DNA of 7,194 nucleotides from Acidobacteriota bacterium (GCA_027064265.1 JAMOQA010000507.1:1-7194); one strand, 5' to 3'; positions 1 to 6,298 are shown, counted from the stretch's first letter. Program-made: numbers and translations. The notes: generated by a model from the sequence alone, not told the origin.

Positions 1-678
1 GGGCCGCTCCGGCACTACAAGCTGGCCCAGGCGTACTTCGAGCAGGGGAACGCCCCCCTCGCGCTCGACGAGATCCGGAAGGCGATCCGGATGGCGGGAC
101 GGGAAGCCAAGATCCTGTCGGTCCTCTACTACTACGAGGGGTACATCTACTGGAGCCGGGAGGCGTGGGAGGACGCGGCCCGGGCGTTCCGTCGCGCCCT
201 CGAGGCGAACCCCGGTTACACCGACGCCAGCATGCTCCTCGCCACCTGCCTCGAGAAGCTCGGCCGGCCGGACGAGGCGATCGACGTCCTGACGCATGCC
301 CTCGCCAACCGGGCGTACGCCTTCCCGGAGAAGATCTGGTTGAACCGGGCGCTGATCGAGAAGCGGATGGGCCGCACCGACCTGGCCCTTGCCGACCTCC
401 GGCGGGCGGTCGAGGTGCGACCACAGTACTACCGGGGACACCGGGAACTCGCGCGCCTGCTCGACGAGCTGGGGCACCGGGACGAGGCCCTCGCGGAGTA
501 CGGTGTTGCCGCCCCCGGTTTCCCCGACGACCCGGTGTTCCTCTACGAGTGGGGCTCGGCCCTGTTCCGCGCCGGGAAGACCCGCGAGGCGGCCGGGCAC
601 CTGCGCCGCGTCATCGAGCTCGCGCCCGGCTCTTCATGGGCGGAGAAGGCGAAGGAGCTCCTGGAGGTGATCGACTGA
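1..678 (+). CDS. TPR-repeat protein, PilF/PilW-like (5' end missing)
   Basis: The frame is open from the first base of the window, so the gene begins upstream; 225 codons are visible and an internal ATG at 91 is probably not the start. The visible part is almost wholly tetratricopeptide repeats, about six helical-pair units at roughly residues 5-31, 41-71, 75-105, 111-141, 145-175 and 179-209 of the visible part. They show the usual G-x-x-x-x-A and A-x-x-x-P spacing, for example LGRPDEAIDVLTHAL and LGHRDEALAEY. The last unit ends in IELAPGSSWAEKAKELL, a typical end of TPR scaffold proteins. The unit around NRAYAFPEKIWLNRAL resembles the equivalent segment of PilF/PilW, the type IV pilus assembly lipoproteins, but no signal peptide or lipobox can be checked. 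TPR domains bind proteins; no partner can be named. Its stop TGA shares one base with the ATG of ftsY, and ftsY's ribosome binding site lies inside its last codons, so the two are probably co-transcribed. TPR assignment is firm; the PilF-like link is weak. Confidence 0.85.
   Translation, partial: GPLRHYKLAQAYFEQGNAPLALDEIRKAIRMAGREAKILSVLYYYEGYIYWSREAWEDAARAFRRALEANPGYTDASMLLATCLEKLGRPDEAIDVLTHALANRAYAFPEKIWLNRALIEKRMGRTDLALADLRRAVEVRPQYYRGHRELARLLDELGHRDEALAEYGVAAPGFPDDPVFLYEWGSALFRAGKTREAAGHLRRVIELAPGSSWAEKAKELLEVID
663..670 (+). promoter_or_regulatory. Strong ribosome binding site for ftsY
   Basis: GGAGGTGA is an eight-base perfect match to the complement of the usual 16S rRNA 3' end, seven bases before the ATG at 678. 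It lies inside the final codons of the upstream TPR gene and fixes the ftsY start. Confidence 0.8.
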
Positions 679-1619
679 TGCTCGGGCGCCTGCGCGACAC
701 GATCCGGAACGGTCTCAGGAAGACCCGGGAGAGCCTCCGGGAGCGGATCGGGACGATCCTCCCGGCGGGGAGCGGCGGCCGCGAAGTGGACGCCGCCATG
801 CTCGACGAGCTCGAGGAAGCCCTCGTCCTCGCCGACCTGGGCGCGGAGCTCGCGATGGAGCTGCGGGACGGGCTCGAGGAGAAGGTCCTGGGGAAGAAGG
901 TCTCCGGTCCCGACGAACTGGCCCGCATGCTCGAGGAGGAGCTGCTCGCGCTCCTGCCGCCCCCGTTTCCCGAGGTCCGTCCCGAGTCAGGTCCCCGGGT
1001 GACCCTGCTGGTCGGGGTCAACGGGTCGGGGAAGACGACGACCACGGGCAAGCTCGCCGCGCGCTGGGCCCGGGAGGGGAAGAAGGTCGTCGTGGCGGCG
1101 GCCGACACGTTCCGCGCGGCGGCGGTCGAACAGCTCGTCGTCTGGGGAGAGCGGGCCGGCGCCCGGGTGATCCGGGCCCGGCACGGGGCCGACCCGGCCG
1201 CGGTCGCCTTCGACGCGGCGAAGGCGGCGGCGGCCTCCGGCGCCGACGAGCTGCTGGTCGACACCGCCGGCCGCCTCCACAACAAGAAGCCGCTGATGGA
1301 CGAGCTGGCGAAGATCTCCCGGTCCGTCAGCAAGACGATCCCGGGGGCGCCCCACGACACGCTGCTCGTCCTCGACGGGACCACCGGGCGGAACGCGATC
1401 CTCCAGGCCCGGGAGTTCGCCCGGGTGACCCCGGTGACCGGCCTCGTCCTGACCAAGCTGGACGGAACGGCCAGGGGGGGTGTCGCCATCGCGATCGGCC
1501 GGGAACTCGGCCTCCCGGTTCGCTACGTCGGCATGGGAGAGGGGGAGGGCGACCTCCTCGACTTCGACGCCCGGGAGTACGTGCGCGGGCTGCTCGAGCC
1601 CGCCGGCGGGGCGGCGTGA
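678..1619 (+). CDS. ftsY: Signal recognition particle receptor GTPase FtsY
   Basis: FtsY is the membrane-associated receptor that docks SRP-bound ribosomes (through Ffh) to the SecYEG translocon; the pair activate each other's GTPase. The protein has 313 residues. A basic amphipathic start (MLGRLRDTIRNGLRK) is followed by the helical N domain (about 35-95, with LEEALVLADLG) and the G domain (about 107-306): P-loop GVNGSGKTT at 113-121, DTFRAAAVEQL at 143-153, DTAGRLHNKK at 195-204, TKLDGTARGG at 259-268 and the closing segment YVGMGEGEGDL at 283-293. The long acidic A domain of E. coli FtsY is absent, as in many bacteria, so membrane contact probably relies on the N-terminal helix. DTAGRLHNKK and FRAAAVEQL separate it from Ffh, and there is no M domain. 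Two positions are odd: the usual GQNA is GRNA (Arg238), and Glu290 replaces the usual Ile/Val in the GE-x-I/V-x-DL segment. Its stop overlaps the ribD start (GTGA). Confidence 0.96.
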   Translation: MLGRLRDTIRNGLRKTRESLRERIGTILPAGSGGREVDAAMLDELEEALVLADLGAELAMELRDGLEEKVLGKKVSGPDELARMLEEELLALLPPPFPEVRPESGPRVTLLVGVNGSGKTTTTGKLAARWAREGKKVVVAAADTFRAAAVEQLVVWGERAGARVIRARHGADPAAVAFDAAKAAAASGADELLVDTAGRLHNKKPLMDELAKISRSVSKTIPGAPHDTLLVLDGTTGRNAILQAREFARVTPVTGLVLTKLDGTARGGVAIAIGRELGLPVRYVGMGEGEGDLLDFDAREYVRGLLEPAGGAA

Positions 1620-2737
1620 CCGGCGAGGTCGACGCCCGGGCGTTCCGGCGCGCCCTCGAGCTGGCCGCCCGGGGCGGGCGATTCACCGCCCCGAATCCAC
1701 GGGTCGGCGCGGTCCTGGTGCGGGACGGGAAGATCGTCGCCGAGGGGTGGCACCGGCGGGCGGGGGAACCCCACGCCGAGGCGATCGCCCTCGACGCGGC
1801 GGGGGAACTGGCCCGGGGAGCCACCCTCCTCGTCACCCTGGAGCCCTGCAGCCACGAGGGAAGAACACCGGCCTGCGCCCGGCGGATCGTGGCGGCGGGA
1901 GTGGCCCGGGTCGTCGTGGGCATGGTCGACCCGGACCCGCGGGTCCGGGGTTCCGGGATCCGGATCCTCGAGGAAGCCGGCGTGGAGGTCGAGCTGGCCG
2001 AGGGCGAGCTGGCCCGGGCCGCGGAGGAGCTGCTCGAGGACTACCTGGTCCACCGGCGCGAGGGACGCGCCTTCCTCCTGCACAAGGTCGCGGCCACCCT
2101 GGACGGGAAGATCGCCGACCGGGAAGGCCGCTCCCGCTGGATCACCGGCGAGGCGGCCCGCACCCGGGGACGGGAACTCAGGGACCGCTGCGGGGCGATC
2201 GTCGTCGGGGCCGGGACCGTGCTCGCGGACGACCCGGTGCTCCTGCCTCCGACCCGGGAAGAGCGGCCCCCGTTCTTCCGGGTCGTCCTCGATGGGCGAC
2301 TGAAGGTTCCGCCGACCGCCCGCCTGTTCCGCGAGGGGGCCGAGTCCCCGGTCCTCGTCTGCACCACCCGGGAGGGCCTCGCCGCGGCGGATCCCGGGCC
2401 CCTCGCCGCGGCGGGTGCCGAGATCGTCGTGCTGCCCGCGGCGGCCGACGATCCCCTCGCCGTCGACCCGGCCGGTCTGCTCCGGGAGCTGGGCGGCCGG
2501 GGCGTCCTCGCCGCGCTCCTGGAGGGAGGTGGTCGGACCGCCGCCCGCTTCCACGCCGCCGGCCTCGTCGATCGGCTCGACTGGTTCGTCTCCCCGTCGC
2601 TCCTGGGAGACCCGGAGGCCCGCGGAGCGCTGGTTGGCGGTCGCCGGTTCCTTCCGGAGCGGCTGGCGTTCCGCATTGCGGAGGTCGAGCGGGTGGGGGA
2701 CGATATCCACGTCGTCGCCCGCCCGGCCCGGCCCTGA
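1616..2737 (+). CDS. ribD: Bifunctional riboflavin deaminase/reductase RibD
   Basis: RibD catalyses the second and third steps of riboflavin synthesis: deamination of the diaminopyrimidine made by GTP cyclohydrolase II, then NADPH-dependent reduction of the ribosyl side chain. It has 373 residues, a normal family length. The N-terminal cytidine-deaminase-like domain (about 7-145) has PNPRVGAVLV at 26-35, HAE at 53-55 (zinc ligand His53, catalytic Glu55) and PCSHEGRTPAC at 77-87 (zinc ligands Cys78, Cys87). The reductase domain (about 150-371) has KVAATLDGKIA at 157-167, RWITGEAAR at 174-182, GAGTVLADDP at 198-207 and a late LLEGGGRTAARF at 301-312. The GTG start at 1616 overlaps the ftsY stop by four bases; no convincing ribosome binding site precedes it, so translation is probably coupled to ftsY. 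The conserved DDPxLTxR stretch reads DDPVLLPPTR, so the usual Arg is Pro212. The mature reaction assignment rests on family membership. Confidence 0.95.
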   Translation: MTGEVDARAFRRALELAARGGRFTAPNPRVGAVLVRDGKIVAEGWHRRAGEPHAEAIALDAAGELARGATLLVTLEPCSHEGRTPACARRIVAAGVARVVVGMVDPDPRVRGSGIRILEEAGVEVELAEGELARAAEELLEDYLVHRREGRAFLLHKVAATLDGKIADREGRSRWITGEAARTRGRELRDRCGAIVVGAGTVLADDPVLLPPTREERPPFFRVVLDGRLKVPPTARLFREGAESPVLVCTTREGLAAADPGPLAAAGAEIVVLPAAADDPLAVDPAGLLRELGGRGVLAALLEGGGRTAARFHAAGLVDRLDWFVSPSLLGDPEARGALVGGRRFLPERLAFRIAEVERVGDDIHVVARPARP

Positions 2738-2764
2738 GGATGCCGCCGGCCCGGGCCCTTCGCG

Positions 2765-2770
2765 AGGAGG
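2765..2770 (+). promoter_or_regulatory. Ribosome binding site that fixes the ribE TTG start
   Basis: AGGAGG lies six bases before the TTG at 2777. With the family-typical MFTGLV amino terminus directly after it, this supports a TTG start. The gap after ribD (2738-2776, 39 bases) also holds a short GGCCCGGGCC palindrome at 2748-2757, too short to interpret. Confidence 0.75.
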
Positions 2771-2776
2771 GGCACC

Positions 2777-3367
2777 TTGTTCACCGGGCTCGTCCAGGAC
2801 GTCGGCCGGATCGTGGCCGCCCGCCGGGTCGGGGCCGGTCTCGACCTCGAGGTCCGCCACGCCCTGCCGGGGGAACCGCTCGCGCGCGGGGAGAGCATCG
2901 CGGTCGACGGGTGCTGCCTCACGGTGACCGCCACCGGGCCCGGGACCTTCCGGGCGGATCTTTCCCCGGAAACCCTCGCCCGGACCGGGGGCACCCGCAG
3001 GTGGCGGCCGGGGCGGGAGGTTCACCTGGAGCGGGCACTCCGGGCCGGCGACCGGATGGGAGGACACCTGGTCCAGGGCCACGTCGACGGCGAGGTCCGG
3101 GTCCTCGCCCACCGGCGGGTGCCGGGGGGCGGGGCGGTGCTCCGGGTGGAGCTGCCGCGCGCCGGCCGGGCCGTCGTCGTGGAGAAGGGATCCGTGGCCC
3201 TCGACGGGGTGAGCCTGACCGTCGCCCGCCTCGGGGGGGGCTGGTTCGAGGTCGCCCTGGTCCCGGAGACCCTGGCCCGGACGACCCTGGGACGCCGCCG
3301 CCCGGGCGAGCGGCTCGCCGTGGAGTGGGACGTGATGCTCAAGGCCGCCGCCGAGCGGGGGCGCTGA
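2777..3367 (+). CDS. ribE: Riboflavin synthase (alpha-subunit type)
   Basis: This enzyme makes riboflavin from two molecules of 6,7-dimethyl-8-ribityllumazine, the final step of the pathway; known members work as trimers. The 196-residue protein shows the expected two-fold internal repeat of lumazine-binding beta barrels. The first barrel (about 1-96) begins MFTGLVQDVG and holds ESIAVDGCCLTV at 39-50 and PETLART at 64-70. The second (about 97-190) begins GGHLVQGHVDG and holds GSVALDGVSLTV at 138-149 and VPETLARTTLG at 162-172. The N-terminal MFTGLV is the hallmark start of the family, so TTG at 2777 is chosen with confidence. The carboxyl tail is slightly shorter than that of E. coli. It follows ribD by 39 bases, and its stop codon overlaps the AAGGAG that serves ribBA, so the three rib genes look like one unit. 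Some naming schemes call this gene ribC. Confidence 0.96.
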   Translation: MFTGLVQDVGRIVAARRVGAGLDLEVRHALPGEPLARGESIAVDGCCLTVTATGPGTFRADLSPETLARTGGTRRWRPGREVHLERALRAGDRMGGHLVQGHVDGEVRVLAHRRVPGGGAVLRVELPRAGRAVVVEKGSVALDGVSLTVARLGGGWFEVALVPETLARTTLGRRRPGERLAVEWDVMLKAAAERGR

Positions 3368-3378
3368 AGGAGCGGGAC

Positions 3379-4581
3379 ATGCCGTTCGCCACCATCGAGG
3401 AGGCCCTCGAGGAGATCCGCGCCGGTCGGATGATCGTCGTCGTCGACGACGAGGACCGGGAGAACGAGGGGGACCTGACGATTGCCGCCGAGAAGGTGAC
3501 CCCCGAGGCGATCAACTTCATGGCGAAGTACGGACGGGGACTGATCTGCCTGCCGATGACCGGGGAGCGGCTCGACGAGCTGAAGATCCCGCTGATGGTC
3601 CCGGAGAACACGACCCGCTTCCAGACCGCCTTCTGCGTCTCCATCGAGGCGCGGGTCGGGACGACGACGGGCATCTCCGCGGCGGACCGGGCGGCGACGG
3701 TCAGGGCGGCGATCGACCCGGCCACCCGGCCGGAGGACCTGCTGCGGCCCGGGCACATGTTCCCCCTGCGGGCGGCCCCCGGCGGCGTGCTCCAGCGGGC
3801 CGGCCAGACCGAGGCCGCCGTCGACCTCGCGCGCCTCGCGGGGCTCTACCCCGCCGGCGTGATCTGCGAGGTGATGAAGGAGGACGGCACGATGGCCCGG
3901 GTGCCGGACCTCGAGGCGTTCTGCGCCGAGCACGGCCTCAAGATGATCACCATCGCGGACCTGATCCGGTACCGGATGGCCCACGAGCGACTGGTCCGCC
4001 GGGTCGCGAGCCCGCGGCTCCCCACCGACTACGGGGAGTTCACCCTCCACGCGTTCGAGAACGACGTCGACGGCCACACCCACCTGGCGCTCGTCGTCGG
4101 CGAGATCGATCCCGACGAGCCGGTCCTCGTGCGCGTCCACTCGGAGTGCCTGACCGGGGACGTCTTCGCCTCCCGGCGGTGCGACTGCGGCAGCCAGCTG
4201 CACCGGGCGATGCGCCTCGTGCAGGAGGAGGGTCGGGGGGTGATCCTGTACCTCCGCCAGGAAGGGCGGGGCATCGGGCTTTCGAACAAGCTGCGGGCCT
4301 ACGAGATCCAGGACGAGGGAAAGGACACCGTGGAGGCGAACCTGGCCCTCGGCTTTCGGGCGGACCAGCGGGACTACGGGATCGGCGCCCAGATCCTCCA
4401 CGAACTCGGGGTGCGGAAGATGCGCCTCCTGACCAACAACCCGCGGAAGTTCGTCGCCCTCAAGGGGTACGGGCTCGAGATCGTCGAGCGGGTCCCCCTG
4501 GAGATTCCCCCGAACGAGGAGAACGTCGCCTACCTGAGGACGAAGAAGCTCAAGCTGGGCCACCTGCTCGGCGACGTCTGA
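3379..4581 (+). CDS. ribBA: Bifunctional RibBA: DHBP synthase and GTP cyclohydrolase II
   Basis: RibBA feeds both branches of riboflavin synthesis: the N-terminal half turns ribulose 5-phosphate into 3,4-dihydroxy-2-butanone 4-phosphate, and the C-terminal half opens GTP. It has 400 residues, the usual size. The DHBP synthase half (about 3-203) has DDEDRENEGD at 23-32, RPGHMFPLRA at 123-132 and GVICEVMKEDGTMAR at 160-174. The GTP cyclohydrolase II half (about 207-398) has HSECLTGDVFASRRCDCGSQL at 254-274 with zinc ligands Cys257, Cys268 and Cys270, RQEGRGIGL at 293-301, AYEIQDEGKDTVEAN at 307-321 and LLTNNPRK at 350-357. ATG at 3379 has AAGGAG (3367-3372) six bases before it and fits the family start. 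An oddity is RAGQTEA at 140-146: Gln143 stands where the metal-binding His of RGGHTEA lies in E. coli RibB. The reading frame stays open far upstream (from 1480), which is a high-GC artefact, not a longer protein. No ribH follows. Confidence 0.96.
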   Translation: MPFATIEEALEEIRAGRMIVVVDDEDRENEGDLTIAAEKVTPEAINFMAKYGRGLICLPMTGERLDELKIPLMVPENTTRFQTAFCVSIEARVGTTTGISAADRAATVRAAIDPATRPEDLLRPGHMFPLRAAPGGVLQRAGQTEAAVDLARLAGLYPAGVICEVMKEDGTMARVPDLEAFCAEHGLKMITIADLIRYRMAHERLVRRVASPRLPTDYGEFTLHAFENDVDGHTHLALVVGEIDPDEPVLVRVHSECLTGDVFASRRCDCGSQLHRAMRLVQEEGRGVILYLRQEGRGIGLSNKLRAYEIQDEGKDTVEANLALGFRADQRDYGIGAQILHELGVRKMRLLTNNPRKFVALKGYGLEIVERVPLEIPPNEENVAYLRTKKLKLGHLLGDV

Positions 4582-4608
4582 GACCGCGCCGCCCCGGCCC
4601 GCATCTTC

Positions 4609-4636
4609 TTGACGGGACGGCGGATCGTGCTATCGT
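4609..4636 (+). promoter_or_regulatory. Sigma70-type promoter for the ffh-rpsP-khpA-rimM-trmD block
   Basis: TTGACG at 4609-4614 matches five of six -35 consensus bases. After a 16-base spacer comes TATCGT at 4631-4636 (four of six), preceded by TG at 4628-4629, which makes an extended -10 (TGnTATCGT). Transcription would begin near 4643, leaving a leader of roughly 40 bases before ffh. It lies in the only sizeable gap of the window and is the most promoter-like sequence I noticed. No rho-independent terminator for ribBA precedes it, so readthrough from the rib genes may add to ffh expression. Confidence 0.65.
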
Positions 4637-4649
4637 GCCGGGGGTTTCG

Positions 4650-4669
4650 CGCGCCCCCCCGGGGGCGCG
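4650..4669 (+). promoter_or_regulatory. GC-only hairpin in the ffh leader
   Basis: CGCGCCCC (4650-4657) and GGGGCGCG (4662-4669) form a perfect eight-pair stem with a four-base loop. The stem's last base is the first G of the ffh ribosome binding site GGAGG (4669-4673). No T run follows, so it is not a usual intrinsic terminator. It could stabilise the mRNA or limit ribosome access, or be a chance product of high GC. Confidence 0.4.
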
Positions 4670-4673
4670 GAGG
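4669..4673 (+). promoter_or_regulatory. Ribosome binding site for ffh TTG start
   Basis: GGAGG, eight bases before TTG at 4682, supports that start together with the family-typical MFDSLTERL terminus. It abuts the upstream hairpin arm. Confidence 0.7.
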
Positions 4674-4681
4674 GTGGACTC

Positions 4682-6010
4682 TTGTTCGACTCGCTCACCG
4701 AGCGCCTGTCCGGCGTCCTCGACCGCCTCCGGTCGGGGGGACGGATCACCGAGAAGGACCTGGACCGGGCCCTTCGGGAGATCCGTCTGGCCCTGCTCGA
4801 GGCGGACGTGTCGTTCAAGGTCGTCCGCCAGTTCCTCGCCACCGTTCGCGAGAAGGCGCTCGGCGAGGAGGTCCTGAAGAGCCTCACCCCCGGCCAGGCG
4901 GTCGTCCGGATCGTCCGGGACGAGCTGGTCCAGCTGCTGGGGGGAGACGGGGCGACCCGGCCGCTGGCGGTCGCTTCCCGGCCTCCCTCGGTCTACATGC
5001 TGGTCGGCCTCCAGGGTTCCGGGAAGACGACCACGGCCGGGAAGCTCGGTCGGTGGCTCAAGGCCCGGGGCAGGCATCCGCTGATCGCCCCGGTCGACCT
5101 GGCGCGGCCCGCCGCGGTGCTCCAGGCGATCCAGGTGGCGAAGACCGCCGGGGTCGCCGCCTACGAGCACGACGGCACCGGGACCCCGGTCGAGCGGGCC
5201 CGGGAGGCGGTTCGCCACGCCCGGGAGAGGGGGTTCGACGTCGTCCTGCTCGACACCGCGGGCCGGCTCCACGTGGACGACGCGCTGATGGACGAACTGG
5301 AGCAGCTCGTCGCTGCCGTCGAGCCGGTGGAGGTGCTCTACGTCGCCGACGCGATGACCGGGCAGGACGCGGTCACCTCGGCGGGCGCGTTCCGGGAGCG
5401 GGTGCCGCTCACCGGCGTGATCCTGACCAAGCTGGACGGCGACGCCCGCGGCGGTGCGGCGCTCTCGGTCGCGGCGGTCACCGGCGTGCCGGTCCGCTTC
5501 GCCGGCGTCGGCGAGAAGGTTGACGCGATCGAGCCGTTCGATCCGTCCCGGATGGCGGGCCGGATCCTCGGGATGGGCGACGTCCTCGGGCTGATCGAGA
5601 AGGCCGAGGAGGCGTTCGACCGGGAGGAGGCGGAACGCCTCGAGAAGGCGGTCCGGCGGCGTCAGTTCACCCTCGAGGACTTCCGCACGACGCTGCGGCA
5701 GCTGCGGAAGATGGGCCCCCTCGAGCAGGTGCTCGGCATGATCCCCGGCGTGAAGCTCCCGGAGGACGCCGAGGTCGATACCCGCCAGATCGCCCGGATG
5801 GAGGCGATCATCAACTCGATGACCGCCGAGGAACGGCGGAACCACCGGATCCTCAACGGGTCCCGGCGGAAGCGAATCGCCCGCGGCTCGGGAACCTCCG
5901 TCCAGGAGGTCAACCGGCTGCTGAAGCAGTTCCTGGACATGCAGAAGATGATGAAGAAGCTCGGCGGGGCGCCGGGCAAGAACCGGCTGCGCCGCCTGCT
6001 CGGCCGCTGA
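4682..6010 (+). CDS. ffh: Signal recognition particle protein Ffh (SRP54)
   Basis: Ffh binds 4.5S/SRP RNA and the signal sequences of nascent membrane and secreted proteins, then docks with FtsY. The protein has 442 residues, close to the family norm. The N domain (about 1-85) has RLALLEADVSFKVV at 35-48, the ALLEADV motif. The G domain (about 100-295) has P-loop GLQGSGKTTT at 109-118, DLARPAA at 139-145, DTAGRLHVDD at 191-200, ADAMTGQDAV at 222-231 and TKLDGDARGGAAL at 249-261. The M domain (about 328-430) has the finger-loop start FTLEDF, the RNA-binding GSGTSVQEVNRLLKQF at 402-417 and a Met-rich end (DMQKMMKKLGG). TTG at 4682 gives the usual MFDSLTERL start. The insertion box reads DLARPAA rather than DVYRPAA, a tolerated-looking variant. 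Its own promoter and hairpin lie just upstream, and rpsP follows after 18 bases. The SRP RNA gene is not in the window. Confidence 0.97.
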   Translation: MFDSLTERLSGVLDRLRSGGRITEKDLDRALREIRLALLEADVSFKVVRQFLATVREKALGEEVLKSLTPGQAVVRIVRDELVQLLGGDGATRPLAVASRPPSVYMLVGLQGSGKTTTAGKLGRWLKARGRHPLIAPVDLARPAAVLQAIQVAKTAGVAAYEHDGTGTPVERAREAVRHARERGFDVVLLDTAGRLHVDDALMDELEQLVAAVEPVEVLYVADAMTGQDAVTSAGAFRERVPLTGVILTKLDGDARGGAALSVAAVTGVPVRFAGVGEKVDAIEPFDPSRMAGRILGMGDVLGLIEKAEEAFDREEAERLEKAVRRRQFTLEDFRTTLRQLRKMGPLEQVLGMIPGVKLPEDAEVDTRQIARMEAIINSMTAEERRNHRILNGSRRKRIARGSGTSVQEVNRLLKQFLDMQKMMKKLGGAPGKNRLRRLLGR

Positions 6011-6014
6011 GAAG

Positions 6015-6020
6015 AAGGAG
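6015..6020 (+). promoter_or_regulatory. Ribosome binding site for rpsP GTG start
   Basis: AAGGAG, eight bases before GTG at 6029, fits the S16 amino terminus MLKIRLRR and decides for this start. Confidence 0.75.
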
Positions 6021-6028
6021 AAGCTACC

Positions 6029-6298
6029 GTGCTCAAGATCAGGCTCCGGCGGGAAGGGTCCCGCAACCACCCGTTCTTCCGGGTGGTGGTCTCCGACTCC
6101 CGGAACACCCCGACGGGTCCGAACGTCGAGATCCTCGGGTACTACGACCCGTCCGAGCGGAAGAAGCCCTCGCTGTGGATCGACGTCGAGAAGTACGAGG
6201 CCTGGATCGCGAAGGGCGCCCACGCTTCCGACACGGTCCGCAGCCTGGTGAAGAAGGTGAAGGCGAACGGGGAAGCCTCCGCGGAGGCCGCCGAGTGA
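6029..6298 (+). CDS. rpsP: 30S ribosomal protein S16
   Basis: S16 binds 16S rRNA early in 30S assembly. The 89-residue protein has the expected opening KIRLRREGSRNHPFFRVVVS (residues 3-22), then DSRNTPTGPNVEILGYYDP (23-41) and, further on, AKGAHASDTVRSLVKK, all typical of S16. The C-terminal end (ANGEASAEAAE) is a short Ala/Glu tail that varies between species. GTG is the start, placed by AAGGAG and by the conserved KIRL opening. It lies 18 bases after ffh and overlaps khpA by four bases, in the widespread order ffh-rpsP-khpA-rimM-trmD. It is probably transcribed from the promoter before ffh. Confidence 0.97.
   Translation: MLKIRLRREGSRNHPFFRVVVSDSRNTPTGPNVEILGYYDPSERKKPSLWIDVEKYEAWIAKGAHASDTVRSLVKKVKANGEASAEAAE
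6283..6287 (+). promoter_or_regulatory. Ribosome binding site that selects the khpA GTG start
   Basis: GGAGG lies within the last codons of rpsP, seven bases before GTG at 6295. The alternative ATG at 6316 has no comparable site, which favours the GTG that overlaps the rpsP stop as GTGA. Confidence 0.65.

Noticed and set aside
1447..1465. 19-base exact repeat shared with 5421-5439
   Set aside because: It encodes the conserved TKLDG GTP-binding motif in the paralogous GTPases FtsY and Ffh, so it reflects protein conservation plus shared codon bias, not a DNA repeat element.
1560..1620. FMN riboswitch ahead of the rib genes
   Set aside because: ribD overlaps ftsY by four bases, leaving no room for a leader, and no RFN-like conserved blocks are visible there or in the other gaps.
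2738..2776. GGCCCGGGCC palindrome between ribD and ribE as a terminator or operator
   Set aside because: It is only ten bases, self-complementary without a loop and lacks a T run; such palindromes are common by chance in very GC-rich DNA.
1480..3378. Frame of ribBA stays open about 1.9 kb upstream, suggesting a giant fusion protein
   Set aside because: The upstream translation is Arg/Gly/Pro-rich with no recognisable domain and overlaps clear ribD and ribE genes; long stop-free shadow frames are expected at this GC level.
1523..4563. Long open frames on the minus strand opposite ribD, ribE and ribBA
   Set aside because: They are antisense shadows: low-complexity, His/Arg/Pro-rich translations with no family motifs.
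4832..5105. DLARPAA in Ffh instead of DVYRPAA as a functional defect
   Set aside because: The second and third residues of this box vary naturally (actinobacterial Ffh has DLQRPAA), while Asp, Arg and Pro are kept.
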